15,082 nt of DNA. Origin: Comamonadaceae bacterium (GTDB taxonomy: Bacteria > Pseudomonadota > Gammaproteobacteria > Burkholderiales > Burkholderiaceae_C). Shown one piece after another: positions 1 through 9,019 of the stretch. Where the stretch lies: NCBI GenBank assembly GCA_024642025.1, contig JAHEBY010000002.1, positions 1 through 15,082 on the forward strand, written 5' to 3'. Position 1 is the first letter of the stretch. Every line of letters begins with the position of its first letter. A program made the position numbers and the translations under genes. The notes beneath the pieces were generated by a model. It worked only from the letters and a program-made list of their open reading frames with translations, ran no database searches and was not told the origin of the DNA.

Positions 1-1194
1 CTCCTTCCATTCGGTCACGATCACAAGCGCGTCGGCGTTCTCAAGTGCTGACATCTGGTCTTCGGCGTACATCAGGCGCGGTTCATCAGGGAAACAGTGT
101 GTAGCTTCTAACATGGCGACTGGATCGTAAGCGGATATGGTCGCGCCTGCAGCGAGTAGGTCCTTAATGACTTCACGGCTGGTGGCCTCACGCATGTCAT
201 CAGTGTTGGCCTTGAATGCTAGCCCCCACAGCGCAAAGTGCATGCCCTTGAGGTTGGCACCAAATCTCGCCTTAACCTTAGTCCCCAGCACATGCTTTTG
301 AGCATCGTTGGCTAATTCCACTGCGTTCAACACTTTAAGTTCAATGCCTGCGTCATTCGCTGCGGTCTTTATGAGGGCTTTGACATCTTTGGGAAAACAC
401 GAGCCGCCATAGCCAGCCCCTGCATACAAGAAATCGTACCCAATTCGCGGGTCACTTCCGATGCCTCGGCGCACGCTTTCAATGTCAGCGCGAAGTTTTT
501 CGGCCAGATTGGCCATCTCGTTCATGAAGCTAATGCGTGTGGCCAGCATTGCGTTGGCTGCGTATTTGGTAAGCTCCGCACTGCGAATATCCATGAGGAT
601 CAGCCGATCATGGTTTCGCTGGAAAGGTGCGTACAGTGCCCGCATATTTAGGGCAGCTTGTTCGTTATCGCAGCCCACCACAATACGGTCAGGCTTCATG
701 AAATCTTCAACGGCCGCACCTTCTTTGAGAAATTCGGGATTGGAGACCACACTGAATGGCGTATCAACCCCACGTATTTTTAATTCCTCGGCAATGGCTT
801 CCTTCACGGCGTCCGCCGTTCCCACTGGCACAGTGCTCTTGTTTACCACCACCTTGTAGTCGGTCATGTATTTGCCAATATTGCGCGCAGCGGCTATGAC
901 GTACGTCATGTCAGCGGAGCCATCTTCGCCAGGAGGCGTACCCACTGCAATAAACTGAATAGTGCCAAAATGAGCGGCCTTCTCAACGTCGGTCGTAAAG
1001 TGCAAGCGTCCAGCGGCAACGTTTCGGCGCACCATTTCCAGCAAGCCCGGTTCAAAAATAGGAATTTCCCCATCTTCCAGTGTTTTGATCTTGGCCGGAT
1101 CTAGGTCCAGACACAATACATCGTTACCCACCTCAGCCAAGCAAGTGCCACTGACCAAACCTACGTACCCGGTCCCAACAACGCTGATTTTCAT
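1..1194 (-). CDS. ugd: UDP-glucose 6-dehydrogenase (3' end outside window)
   Basis: Oxidises UDP-glucose to UDP-glucuronate with two NAD+, supplying an acidic sugar donor in the cytoplasm. I translated it from the ATG at 1194; it stays open for 398 codons to the window edge, where about 40-50 C-terminal residues are missing compared with the usual ~440-460. Visible: the N-terminal Rossmann motif GTGYVGLVSG (residues 7-16), a KSTVPVGTA stretch in the NAD-binding domain, SNPEFLKEGAA, and the catalytic cysteine in GYGGSCFPKD (Cys at about residue 266). The central helix and the start of the C-terminal UDP-binding domain follow. It lies 27 nt after the deacetylase stop, so it is probably the last seen gene of the minus-strand operon. 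No strong Shine-Dalgarno is visible. It belongs to the same superfamily as, but is clearly distinct from, the 9020-10300 dehydrogenase, whose cysteine motif is GGHCIGVDP. Confidence 0.95.
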   Translation of the reverse strand, partial: MKISVVGTGYVGLVSGTCLAEVGNDVLCLDLDPAKIKTLEDGEIPIFEPGLLEMVRRNVAAGRLHFTTDVEKAAHFGTIQFIAVGTPPGEDGSADMTYVIAAARNIGKYMTDYKVVVNKSTVPVGTADAVKEAIAEELKIRGVDTPFSVVSNPEFLKEGAAVEDFMKPDRIVVGCDNEQAALNMRALYAPFQRNHDRLILMDIRSAELTKYAANAMLATRISFMNEMANLAEKLRADIESVRRGIGSDPRIGYDFLYAGAGYGGSCFPKDVKALIKTAANDAGIELKVLNAVELANDAQKHVLGTKVKARFGANLKGMHFALWGLAFKANTDDMREATSREVIKDLLAAGATISAYDPVAMLEATHCFPDEPRLMYAEDQMSALENADALVIVTEWKE

Positions 1195-1221
1195 GATTTA
1201 TCTACTCGCTTCATTTCAAAT

Positions 1222-2172
1222 TTATTTTGCGTTTCGCAAATTGGACAATATGCGGCCTCCAAAACGGAGTCGGGATGTGTCCCATGGCGTGAATCGCCGG
1301 ATCTGGAACGGGTCACTATCCATATCAGATGCACCCCATTCAGTGCTAACGGCCGCATCAAAGCCTAAATTGCGCACCAGTTCCACATCCCGTTCGGTGT
1401 AGTCTTCTCCTCGCTTACCATTTGGGTACGCGAACAGGCCTACTCGCTCACCCAGCAGACCTTCCAAGATGGTTTTACTTCCCTTAATTTCCAGATTCGC
1501 CTGGTCTTCGGTGAGTCGAGCCAAAATTGGATGAGATATGGTATGCGCACCGATCTGCATGCCAGCTTTGTGCATGGCATTTACCTCGGCTGAGGTCATC
1601 ATTAAGTTTTCGGGCAATTGAACTTGGGCCAAGTGACCGATATCTTCGGTTACCTCCACCCGCTGTCCAACCGGAAGATATTTAATTTGATTAATCAGGA
1701 CGGAAATAGCGGCCCGCCGGTCATCAATTGACGTCAGATCATGGCAACCTCGTCCAATGGAGGACAGATCCAAAGCCGGAGCCGAGCAATCACGGACAGC
1801 TTCAACAATGGAATCGTTCCACATTCGGCCGCCGTCCAGAAAACCGGTCGCGACAAAAAAGGTTGCCGCTAAACCATGATGGCGAAGTATAGGCAGTGCA
1901 ACATGGAAATTGTCAGCATATCCGTCATCAAAGGTGATGGAGGCCGCACGCTCTGGAAGAGTACCGGTTTTCAATTGAGCCGTCGCCACGTCCAGTGGCA
2001 ATACATTGAACCACTTTGCTACCCATCCGCAAATGGCGTTAAAACGGAAAACATGCATATTCTCCGGAAGCAAAGGGTCGGGTTTAGCCAAGACCCTGTG
2101 GAAGATTAGAACGGACAATCGAGCTCGCGTACCAGCGGGCGACATCCAACGGAGTAAGGGCTTGAAAGGCAT
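1222..2172 (-). CDS. Polysaccharide deacetylase family protein, exosortase-locus type
   Basis: A 316-aa member of the NodB-like carbohydrate esterase 4 superfamily, which removes N- or O-acetyl groups from sugars using a divalent metal. Visible motifs: TFDDGY at 80-85 (the first Asp is the family's catalytic base, the second a metal ligand), the metal-binding HxxxH at His210 and His214 (GAHTISHP), and YPNGKRG at 249-255, matching the usual (R)PYG motif. The N-terminus (MPFKPLLRWMSPAG) has no signal peptide or membrane segment, so it probably acts in the cytoplasm on a nucleotide- or lipid-linked intermediate; that location is inferred. The ATG overlaps the TAA of the upstream ligase gene by one base (TAATG), and an AGGAG sits about 10 nt upstream, so the start is well supported and translation is probably coupled. 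Close relatives are common in XrtA exopolysaccharide clusters. This is not the other XrtA-linked deacetylase type that begins with a DVEDYFQV-like motif. Confidence 0.9.
   Translation of the reverse strand: MPFKPLLRWMSPAGTRARLSVLIFHRVLAKPDPLLPENMHVFRFNAICGWVAKWFNVLPLDVATAQLKTGTLPERAASITFDDGYADNFHVALPILRHHGLAATFFVATGFLDGGRMWNDSIVEAVRDCSAPALDLSSIGRGCHDLTSIDDRRAAISVLINQIKYLPVGQRVEVTEDIGHLAQVQLPENLMMTSAEVNAMHKAGMQIGAHTISHPILARLTEDQANLEIKGSKTILEGLLGERVGLFAYPNGKRGEDYTERDVELVRNLGFDAAVSTEWGASDMDSDPFQIRRFTPWDTSRLRFGGRILSNLRNAK
1226..1240. repeat. Short perfect dyad at the deacetylase-ugd junction
   Basis: TTTGCG-TTT-CGCAAA is a perfect 6-bp inverted repeat with a 3-nt centre. It covers the last codons of the deacetylase gene, just before its TAA. 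In the minus-strand transcript it would form a small hairpin about 30 nt before the ugd start. No U-tract follows, so it does not look like a terminator. It may only modestly affect mRNA stability or ugd translation, or be chance. Confidence 0.3.
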
Positions 2173-3476
2173 TAAGATGGGGCTCCTGGAGTTTTACTTT
2201 TACTCAAAAAGCGTTGGCTATGGGCCAATTCGCCTTTCTCAATCACCCACTCTTTGCCATCCATCCAACGACAGCCAAGAACCGTGAGAATAAGAAGGTT
2301 GTAGGGTAGATCGTAATACGACAAACTCAGAAAAGCACCTCCAACGGCATACCCCGCCAAACTAACTTGGCACATAGCTCCAAGGTGGGATAACCACATT
2401 GTTTGCGGCTGGCTACTTCCTTGTTTCCGTAACCGGCCAGCCGATAGCCAGACAAATAACCACAGCATCAAAAATAGAAAGAGACCTACAAAACCGTGTT
2501 CTCCCAAGACCATGAAGTAGATACTGTGGGCGGCATGAACATCCAATGGATCAGGCGCATACAAGGCAAACAAATCTGGCATCGATACCATAAACCCACC
2601 GCCAAAGAAATTTGACTTTGCCAAATTCCAAGCCATCCACCACGCATTGATGCGACCACCGGCGGATGTGTCTTCTTGATAGGCTCCGATCGTTCCCATG
2701 CGCTCCCACCATTGCTCTGGCATGAACCAGAGCAGGACCATGCTCGCAACGATCAAGAGGGCAGCTGCCAATCCCTTATTACTACTTCGCCACCACAATA
2801 CGCTCAACATTGCAGCAATAGCCAGAAATGCACCGCGCGAATAGCTTCCAACGGCAGCGGCGCCACACAAAAGCATGGATACGGCAAGTCCGCGCTTGAT
2901 CCAGGTCGACTCCGCGGTCAACTGCAAAAAACGCATTAACGGAATAGTCATCACTAGAGCCAGAGCAACCTCGTTGTTACCCTCAATGTAGCTACCCACC
3001 GGCCCCCAAACCCTGTAGCTGCCCCCGGTAACTATTGTGAATAACCCTCCTTTGACTCCGTAAAAACCAATTGACACTACTAGGACCCAAGCCAGCATGT
3101 TGATATGTCTCTTTGAATGAAGAACTATCATGGCAACAAGCACCATCAAATCGATCTTCATCACTCGCTTCCAAAGATCAAAGCTTTCTTCAAAATGGAA
3201 TGAGAACGGCAACGTGATAGACATCCAAAAAATGAATATCAACAGGACAGCCGTTTCACGGGTGACAAAGAACTGCCGCCGGTCACTGGAGATGACAACT
3301 CCCACCAGAACCGCTGCGGCGATGATCGCAGCGACTGGCATGCTGCTTAAACGCCAAGAATAGGCATGTGGGTTCATGATGCTGACCCACGTCCATCCCA
3401 TAATACCAACCCAAGGGTGCAGCAAGCCATAGATTGCCAGACCAAGGATGATGGGGCCAAGAGCAATATCACGCAT
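2172..3476 (-). CDS. Exosortase A-associated O-glycosylation ligase/Wzy-like membrane protein
   Basis: A 434-aa polytopic inner-membrane protein of the O-antigen ligase/polymerase (Wzy_C) superfamily. The N-terminus (HPWVGIMGWTWVSIMNPH at about 20-37) is characteristic of the family annotated as probable O-glycosylation ligase, exosortase A-associated (TIGR03097, from memory). About ten hydrophobic segments are visible. The large periplasmic loop region contains SYSRGAF (Arg214), GGRINAWW (274-281) and HSIYFMVLGEHG (His317 to Gly328), which corresponds to the H-x-x-x-x-x-x-x-EHG signature near the catalytic loop of Wzy/WaaL proteins. In this locus it could polymerise lipid-linked repeats or transfer glycan to an acceptor; the sequence does not tell which. 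Its ATG lies inside the end of the upstream glycosyltransferase gene (8-nt overlap) and its stop overlaps the deacetylase start, so expression is very likely coupled. No Wzx-type flippase or second polymerase is visible in the window. Confidence 0.9.
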   Translation of the reverse strand: MRDIALGPIILGLAIYGLLHPWVGIMGWTWVSIMNPHAYSWRLSSMPVAAIIAAAVLVGVVISSDRRQFFVTRETAVLLIFIFWMSITLPFSFHFEESFDLWKRVMKIDLMVLVAMIVLHSKRHINMLAWVLVVSIGFYGVKGGLFTIVTGGSYRVWGPVGSYIEGNNEVALALVMTIPLMRFLQLTAESTWIKRGLAVSMLLCGAAAVGSYSRGAFLAIAAMLSVLWWRSSNKGLAAALLIVASMVLLWFMPEQWWERMGTIGAYQEDTSAGGRINAWWMAWNLAKSNFFGGGFMVSMPDLFALYAPDPLDVHAAHSIYFMVLGEHGFVGLFLFLMLWLFVWLSAGRLRKQGSSQPQTMWLSHLGAMCQVSLAGYAVGGAFLSLSYYDLPYNLLILTVLGCRWMDGKEWVIEKGELAHSQRFLSKSKTPGAPS

Positions 3477-4689
3477 CAGAGTTGGCTCGATTCAGTCCTG
3501 CTATCCCTTTGAACAGTGCTAGTTGGGCGTCAGTGGTATTCTCCCAGCTGTAGTTTTCAGCATACTCGCGAACTCGGGCGCGATTCGGGTAAGTCTTGAG
3601 CAAGGCACTAATTGTCTCTGCGAAGGAAATCCCATCTCGTTGGTCTACCAGTCGCCCCGCCACTTTTCCGGACACAACCTCCGGCGTTCCCCATATGCGG
3701 GTTGCAACCACTGGCGTGCCGCACGCCATGGCTTCGAGCAATACATTCGCCCAACCCTCGCGGCTTGACGCTAATACCATCACATCTGCCGCGCTATACC
3801 ATCGATATAGTTCTACGTTCGGCACAACACCAACAAACGTGACCTTCCCATCCAAATCTAAGCGTCGACACAGAGATTGCAGCCTGACTCGCTCTTCTCC
3901 ATCCCCAAGAATCATCAAGCGTGCATGCGGGTGTTCCGGAAGGATCTTTGCCAGCGCCTCAATCGCAATGTGATGGCCTTTGCGCTCCGTCAAATAGCCA
4001 ACAGAAATCAGTAAAGGAGACCCATTGAATCCAATCTCTGCTCGGGCAACGTCTTGCGGCACCGGCCGAAAACGCAACAGATCAACGCCGTTGCGCATGA
4101 CATGCAAACGATTTTCAGGAATATTCCAGCTACGCAGCACAGATACCAGCGCAGAGCACACCCCAATAGAAGCGGCTGCATGGGACGCTGCCCACTGCAT
4201 CATCCGAAGCGGCAGCTTGAACTGTGGGATCAGGTTCAAATCTGTACCACGTGCAGTTATCGTAAATGGCTTGCTAAAGTACTTTCCCAGCATTGCTGCA
4301 GCCACACCGTCTGGGTAGTAATAATGGGCGTCAATGGCGTCAAATTCATAACCATCTCTTATCAGTTTTTGCACCACAGGTATAGCGCCTAGCGCCATGG
4401 TTATCGGTGCAATGGTCATGCCAACCTTAGGCGGTAAGAAGTAGCGTGGGTGAAAGACGTCGATGCCATTGTGCGTTTCACGCTTCGGTGTTCTCGCCAT
4501 GCGGGCGTATTCACCAAAGCGTGGGTTGGTGGAAAAAAACCAGGGGACCGGAGCAACAACACGTACTTCAACTTCCCCGCTGCGAAGAAGTTCACGCAAT
4601 CGGGTTTCAACAAAGATTCCATGACTTGGGCGCACACTGCTGGGATATAGCGTGGAAAAAGTCAGCAATCGAATTTTTCTGGGACTCAA
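3469..4689 (-). CDS. GT4-family glycosyltransferase, TTG start
   Basis: A 406-aa retaining GT-B glycosyltransferase, probably cytoplasmic and membrane-associated, adding one sugar to the lipid-linked repeat unit. The N-terminal acceptor domain starts RLLTFSTLYPSSVRPSHGIF. The C-terminal GT4 domain begins near ISVGYLTERKG (229-238) and includes LILGDGEER and the EX7E motif (Glu311 and Glu319 in REGWANVLLEAMACGTPVV). Donor and acceptor cannot be deduced. The start codon is TTG at 4689-4687, supported by a GAGAG six nt upstream and by alignment of the N-terminus with the family; the next Met is residue 64, inside the domain. The gene starts 20 nt after the preceding glycosyltransferase and overlaps the ligase gene by 8 nt. 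The family is often found in XrtA clusters, but I do not recognise a specific gene symbol. Confidence 0.9.
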   Translation of the reverse strand: MSPRKIRLLTFSTLYPSSVRPSHGIFVETRLRELLRSGEVEVRVVAPVPWFFSTNPRFGEYARMARTPKRETHNGIDVFHPRYFLPPKVGMTIAPITMALGAIPVVQKLIRDGYEFDAIDAHYYYPDGVAAAMLGKYFSKPFTITARGTDLNLIPQFKLPLRMMQWAASHAAASIGVCSALVSVLRSWNIPENRLHVMRNGVDLLRFRPVPQDVARAEIGFNGSPLLISVGYLTERKGHHIAIEALAKILPEHPHARLMILGDGEERVRLQSLCRRLDLDGKVTFVGVVPNVELYRWYSAADVMVLASSREGWANVLLEAMACGTPVVATRIWGTPEVVSGKVAGRLVDQRDGISFAETISALLKTYPNRARVREYAENYSWENTTDAQLALFKGIAGLNRANSDA

Positions 4690-4709
4690 AGTAATCTCTC
4701 TTCCAAGTC

Positions 4710-5888
4710 TTAAGCGTCCAGTTCTGCCGAGACACCTCTTGCACCAGACCGCCCAAATAGGTCAATTACCTTGCGCGCGTGCTGGCGCCAGGTTAATTGT
4801 TTGAGCAAGATTAGACCTGCCGCCGCAATTCCAATTCGCTTGCGGAGTTCTTCGTCCCGACAAAGCGTATCTAGCACCTTCTCAATTCCGAACGGATCTA
4901 CCGGATCGTAGAGAAGAGCGTCAACGCCTCCGGTAAGAATTTCGTGGTGATTGGGTTGGTCAGGTGCCACAATGGCTTTACCCAGTGCCAGATACTCAAA
5001 TAGGCAAAGCGGGGATGCGTATGGGACCAACGCTGTCTGCAGGGCGATGTCAAACGCCATTGACAGGCTAGGCACTTCCTCCCGCGGCACTGCGCCGGTA
5101 AAGGTGAGCCGATCTGCCGTCCCCAGCCGAGCCGCGCAGTCTTCAATCTCGCGGCGTGCCGGCCCGTCTCCGACCACGAGCAGATGCACATTGTATTGAC
5201 TTGCGGAGCGTGCGACCCACGCCATGATTCGGTCTAGTCGATCCCATTCTCGAACAAATCCGGTAAAGCCGATGACTAGCCGGCCACCTAATCCCAACTT
5301 GATCTTGGCCTCGCCAATCGTTGGAAGACCTGCGTAGTGGTCTTCATTAATGCCATTGGGAATTACTTGAATGCGCGCCGGATCTACGCCGTTGGTTACC
5401 ATATAGTTGGCCAGCACATGGGTTACTGGCAAAATTACATTGGCTTGCTTCCAGACGTACAGTTCTACCCAATTTGCGAGACGTGGCCAAGCCAAACCGC
5501 CATACTCGCGGCGCTCGACGGCCATGGGTGCGTTGACCTCAAGAATCAAGGGCAATCCAAAGCGTTTTTTGGCCCAGACGCCCGCCAAAAGATAGAGGTT
5601 ATAACGCTCGTAAATGCCGTCCGGGCGTTCCAGGCGGATCGCTTTGACGAGACGTTTGTAGGCTACCCAAGAATAGGCCAATTCAGCCAATTCATAGACT
5701 TGCCGTGGCAATATTGATTTGAGCCGCCCTACCCAGCCAGGACTTCCCCCCGAGCCGGTTTCGTCCCCAACTTGCGGTGCGCTTTCGGTCACAACATGAC
5801 CCTCAGCGCGCAGCCCATTGATCATTTCTGCAATATGAGTAGACTGACCATCCCGCGAGGCGGTGCGATGATGATAAAGGATCTTCAT
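4710..5888 (-). CDS. GT4-family glycosyltransferase
   Basis: A 392-aa GT-B glycosyltransferase predicted to extend the exopolysaccharide repeat unit on the cytoplasmic side. The N-terminus (MKILYHHRTASRDGQSTHI) is typical of a GT4 subgroup found in exosortase-type EPS loci. VIPNGINEDHY (175-185), IGFTGFVREW (206-215), LLVVGDGPARREIE and LTFTGAVPREEVP mark the C-terminal nucleotide-sugar domain. The motif around Glu298 reads SPLCLFEYLALGKAIVAPDQ. In relatives I recall, the fourth position of SPLxLFEY is usually Lys; here residue 295 is Cys (codon TGC). The gene starts 4 nt after the amidotransferase stop, with ATG at 5888, and ends 20 nt before the next glycosyltransferase. The sugar specificity is unknown. 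Confidence 0.9.
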   Translation of the reverse strand: MKILYHHRTASRDGQSTHIAEMINGLRAEGHVVTESAPQVGDETGSGGSPGWVGRLKSILPRQVYELAELAYSWVAYKRLVKAIRLERPDGIYERYNLYLLAGVWAKKRFGLPLILEVNAPMAVERREYGGLAWPRLANWVELYVWKQANVILPVTHVLANYMVTNGVDPARIQVIPNGINEDHYAGLPTIGEAKIKLGLGGRLVIGFTGFVREWDRLDRIMAWVARSASQYNVHLLVVGDGPARREIEDCAARLGTADRLTFTGAVPREEVPSLSMAFDIALQTALVPYASPLCLFEYLALGKAIVAPDQPNHHEILTGGVDALLYDPVDPFGIEKVLDTLCRDEELRKRIGIAAAGLILLKQLTWRQHARKVIDLFGRSGARGVSAELDA

Positions 5889-5892
5889 GCGC

Positions 5893-7812
5893 TCAAATGC
5901 CGGTAGGGGAAGTCACACTCAGCCCCGCAGCATTGCGCAAGAAGGCGTCATACATGAGGAGTGTCCACAGTGGAGTACTGTGATCTCGAACGCCTTTCTC
6001 ATGTTGCTCAACCATTTGCCGTATTGTCGTTTGGTCGAACCACCCTGTACCGGCTAGTGGACCACCTAGCAATGCTCTCCGCACGCGTCCACGCAATGGG
6101 CCCCTAAACCAGCGTGCCAAAGGCACGGCAAAGCCCATCTTCGGCCGGTACATGATGTCACGGGGAAGCAGGGGTTCCATTGCCTTCTTCAGTAGAAACT
6201 TGCTTTCGCCACCGCGAATTTTGAATGAGGACGGAAGCGTGGCGAGCCACTCGACGATCTCGTGATCCATCAGCGGTTCACGCACTTCCAGCGAGTGTGC
6301 CATGCTGGCGCGGTCTACCTTGGTGTTGATATCTCCTACCAAATAGGTGTGCGTATCGATGTACTGAATTAGTGCCAGTGGATCTTCCGTGCCCGCATTC
6401 GCCGCATGACGGGTAAATACTTCGCGGGCGTTGTACCCACCCAGCTCCATCTTGAAGGAACTGCTGTAAAGCCGACTGCGATCGGCGTCACGGATTAATG
6501 ACATGCTGTGGAAATAGGCCTCCACCGAGTTTCGGGCCAATGATTCGAAGGTGGTCTTGGCGCGAAATACACGTGGTGCCCAATCGGCCTTGGGGTAGAG
6601 TTTTCCCAACGCACCAAACATCGGACGCCGCAGGCCAAGCGGTAGAGCTGAGCGCATGTGCTCTTCATTTAGATGCAGCTTGTAACGGCGGTAGCCGCCA
6701 AACGTCTCATCACCACCGTCACCCGACAGGGCTACGGTGACGTGCTTGCGCGCCAACTCGCAGACCCGGTAAGTGGGGATAGCCGAGCTGTCGGCGTAAG
6801 GTTCATCATAAAGGTGGGCTAGAGTATCTATGAGGTCGAAATCGTCGCTCTTTACTGTTTCCACTCGGTGGTTGGTATGGTGGCGGTCCGCTACTGTCTG
6901 CGCAAAGGCACTTTCATTGAACGCCGGTTCCTCAAAGGCGATCGAGCAGGTATTGACCGAATCGCTCGATAGCCCTGCCATTAGTGCGACCACCGCGCTG
7001 CTGTCCACGCCACCTGAGAGGAAGGCGCCTAGAGGCACTTCTGCGATCATGCGCAGGCGAATGGACTCTTGCAAACGCTGGACCAGTTCGATCTGGGCGT
7101 CGGCCTGGCTGATAGGATTTTTCAGCGTGAAGTGCACGTCCCAGTACGCCACAGGCTCCGCCAGCGGCTGGCCCCGACGGAGGGTCAGGGTGTGGGCAGG
7201 GGGCAGCTTTCTGGCCTGTTTGAAGATGGCGCGCGGCTCGGCTACGTAGCCCAAGGCGAAATATTCTTCAACAGCCAAGGGATCGATATCACGGCGCAGG
7301 CCGCCGTGAGCCATGATTGACTTCAGTTCGGACCCGAAGAGCAAGGTACCGTTGTCAAGCAGTGCGTAGTACATGGGCTTGACCCCCAGCCTGTCTCGCG
7401 CCATGAAGAAAGTCTGTCGGTTACGGTCCCAAAGGGCGAAGGCAAACATGCCACGGAAATGTTTGACGCATTCGGACCCCCATGACTCCCATGCATGCAC
7501 GATGACTTCCGTATCGCTTTTGGTGTGAAACACGTGACCCAAAGCCTGTAGCTCTGGAATCAACTCCTGGTAGTTGTAAATTTCTCCATTAAATACGACC
7601 ACCACGGACCCGTCTTCGTTGAACAAAGGCTGTTGACCCGTCGCGATATCGATGATGGACAGACGGCGATGACCCAGACCCACGCCGGGTTCGATATGAA
7701 AGCTACCCTCGTCTGGGCCTCGGTGCAGCTGTGTATCATTCATTTGCTGCAGGACAGTACGATTGATTTCGTTACCGCCTCTAGTGTCAAAGATACCCGT
7801 GATACCGCACAT
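5893..7812 (-). CDS. Exosortase A-associated amidotransferase 1 (asparagine synthase-like)
   Basis: A 639-aa protein homologous to glutamine-dependent asparagine synthase B and recognisable as the XrtA/PEP-CTERM type (TIGR03108, from memory). It probably transfers glutamine-derived ammonia to a sugar carboxylate, for example amidating a uronic acid residue; that substrate is inferred. I place the start at ATG 7812, not at an upstream in-frame ATG at 7950, because the mature protein needs Cys2 as N-terminal nucleophile (MCGITGIF). The extra 46 residues would be non-homologous and lie inside the previous gene. Glutaminase motifs: HRGPDEG (30-36), GLGHRRLSIID (45-55) and FNGEIYNY (74-81). The synthetase domain has the PP-loop SGGVDSS at 266-272 for ATP binding. 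The gap to the preceding glycosyltransferase is 19 nt, rich in C and A, with no Shine-Dalgarno visible. The gap to the next gene is 4 nt. Confidence 0.95.
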   Translation of the reverse strand: MCGITGIFDTRGGNEINRTVLQQMNDTQLHRGPDEGSFHIEPGVGLGHRRLSIIDIATGQQPLFNEDGSVVVVFNGEIYNYQELIPELQALGHVFHTKSDTEVIVHAWESWGSECVKHFRGMFAFALWDRNRQTFFMARDRLGVKPMYYALLDNGTLLFGSELKSIMAHGGLRRDIDPLAVEEYFALGYVAEPRAIFKQARKLPPAHTLTLRRGQPLAEPVAYWDVHFTLKNPISQADAQIELVQRLQESIRLRMIAEVPLGAFLSGGVDSSAVVALMAGLSSDSVNTCSIAFEEPAFNESAFAQTVADRHHTNHRVETVKSDDFDLIDTLAHLYDEPYADSSAIPTYRVCELARKHVTVALSGDGGDETFGGYRRYKLHLNEEHMRSALPLGLRRPMFGALGKLYPKADWAPRVFRAKTTFESLARNSVEAYFHSMSLIRDADRSRLYSSSFKMELGGYNAREVFTRHAANAGTEDPLALIQYIDTHTYLVGDINTKVDRASMAHSLEVREPLMDHEIVEWLATLPSSFKIRGGESKFLLKKAMEPLLPRDIMYRPKMGFAVPLARWFRGPLRGRVRRALLGGPLAGTGWFDQTTIRQMVEQHEKGVRDHSTPLWTLLMYDAFLRNAAGLSVTSPTGI

Positions 7813-7831
7813 ATTGTGTTGTGTTGTGATG

Positions 7832-8992
7832 TTATTGAATGATATCTGCGCGACGCAACTGCTGGTCGTACACAGCTTGGTAAGTGGACACCATGGCCTG
7901 CAGGCTGAAATTTTCCACGACGCGTCTGCGCCCAGCCATACCCATGCCATACATTGATTTTGGATCGGAAAAAAATCTAGTCAGGTGATCAGCCATCGTT
8001 TGTGGATTGGCCGCTGGAACGATATAGCCGGTCTCCCCATGCATAACCAGTTCAGCGTTTCCACCCACATCAGTGGCAATCACGGGCAGGCCGCTAGCCA
8101 TGGCCTCCAAAATAGTGTTGGAGATGCCCTCAGCCAGCGATGGTAGTGCGAATCCATGCAGGCCACGCATGATGTCAGGCACATCGCTGCGCTCACCGGG
8201 CAACCAAGCCAGATGGCTTACCCCCGCAGCCTCCAACACCGCCAAAGCTTGCAAGCGCAACGGTCCTTCCCCCACCATGATCAGACGCAAACGTGCTCCA
8301 AGCTCAGGGTTTTGAGCAAGGGTTTGCACAAACGCGTGGGCGAGCATAATTTGGTCTTTAACGGCTTGCATCCGGCCTATGGTTCCCACGAGCAAATGCT
8401 TCGTTGGGTCGAACGGGCACCCCTCGATACGCCCTGGCCCGTCAGGTTCCGGACGAAAGCGAATAACATCAACGCCGTTATAGACTTGGGTAATTCTCCT
8501 TTTCGGCACATTCACTTTGTCAACCAGGTAGTCAGCCAGATCCCGTGACAGTGCCATGTAGTGATGGACAAACGGCCTGTAGAGGCGGCGTACGCGCTGG
8601 TAAGCGATGTTGCCCCCGTGAAGATCCCCAACATCGCGGCCATGCTCACCATGGATGCGAACAGCCACGCCTGCAGCCCACGCTGGAGCATGCACCTCCA
8701 ATGCAGCAAGGTTACGGCTGTGGACGATGGCCGGCCGCAGCTGGCGGAACATTTTGAAAAGTTTTGCATACTGCCAAATCCCTTGACCAGGCGGCTTGCG
8801 CAGTGCGATGAACTCCACATCGCTACGCTGGATGCGCCGGCGAAATTCGGTAACCTCCGTTAGTGCAAGTACTGCGTGTCGATATGCATCGGCAGGCATA
8901 TGGTTGATGAGATTGACGATACCGTTTTCCAGCCCGCCGGTGTCGAAGCGGTACATTACATGGAGAACAAGTGGGCGGTTGTCACCTTGCAT
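7832..8992 (-). CDS. TIGR03088-type PEP-CTERM/XrtA system glycosyltransferase
   Basis: A 386-aa GT4 glycosyltransferase. The N-terminus (VLHVMYRFDTGGLENGIVNL, 9-28) is diagnostic of the sugar transferase family associated with PEP-CTERM/EpsH1 systems (recalled as TIGR03088). Further matches are HSRNLAALE, RIHGEHGRDVGDL (112-124), VYNGVDVIRFRP and LLVGTIGRMQAVKDQ. The donor-binding EX7E motif has Glu288 and Glu296 (AEGISNTILEAMASGLPVI). It probably adds an early sugar to the lipid-linked unit; the sugar is unknown. The ATG at 8992 has AAAGG about 7 nt upstream and the gene begins 27 nt after the dehydrogenase stop. It ends 19 nt before the amidotransferase start. Normal length, with no sign of damage. 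Confidence 0.94.
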   Translation of the reverse strand: MQGDNRPLVLHVMYRFDTGGLENGIVNLINHMPADAYRHAVLALTEVTEFRRRIQRSDVEFIALRKPPGQGIWQYAKLFKMFRQLRPAIVHSRNLAALEVHAPAWAAGVAVRIHGEHGRDVGDLHGGNIAYQRVRRLYRPFVHHYMALSRDLADYLVDKVNVPKRRITQVYNGVDVIRFRPEPDGPGRIEGCPFDPTKHLLVGTIGRMQAVKDQIMLAHAFVQTLAQNPELGARLRLIMVGEGPLRLQALAVLEAAGVSHLAWLPGERSDVPDIMRGLHGFALPSLAEGISNTILEAMASGLPVIATDVGGNAELVMHGETGYIVPAANPQTMADHLTRFFSDPKSMYGMGMAGRRRVVENFSLQAMVSTYQAVYDQQLRRADIIQ

Positions 8993-9019
8993 GTGTGACC
9001 TTTGGCAATATGACCACGC

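Noticed and set aside
461..859. Open frames antisense to ugd and to other minus-strand genes
   Set aside because: They lie wholly opposite well-supported conserved genes and show skewed Ser/Arg-rich shadow composition.
7813..7950. Upstream ATG at 7950 as start of the amidotransferase
   Set aside because: It would put 46 non-homologous residues before the essential Cys2 and lies inside the preceding gene.
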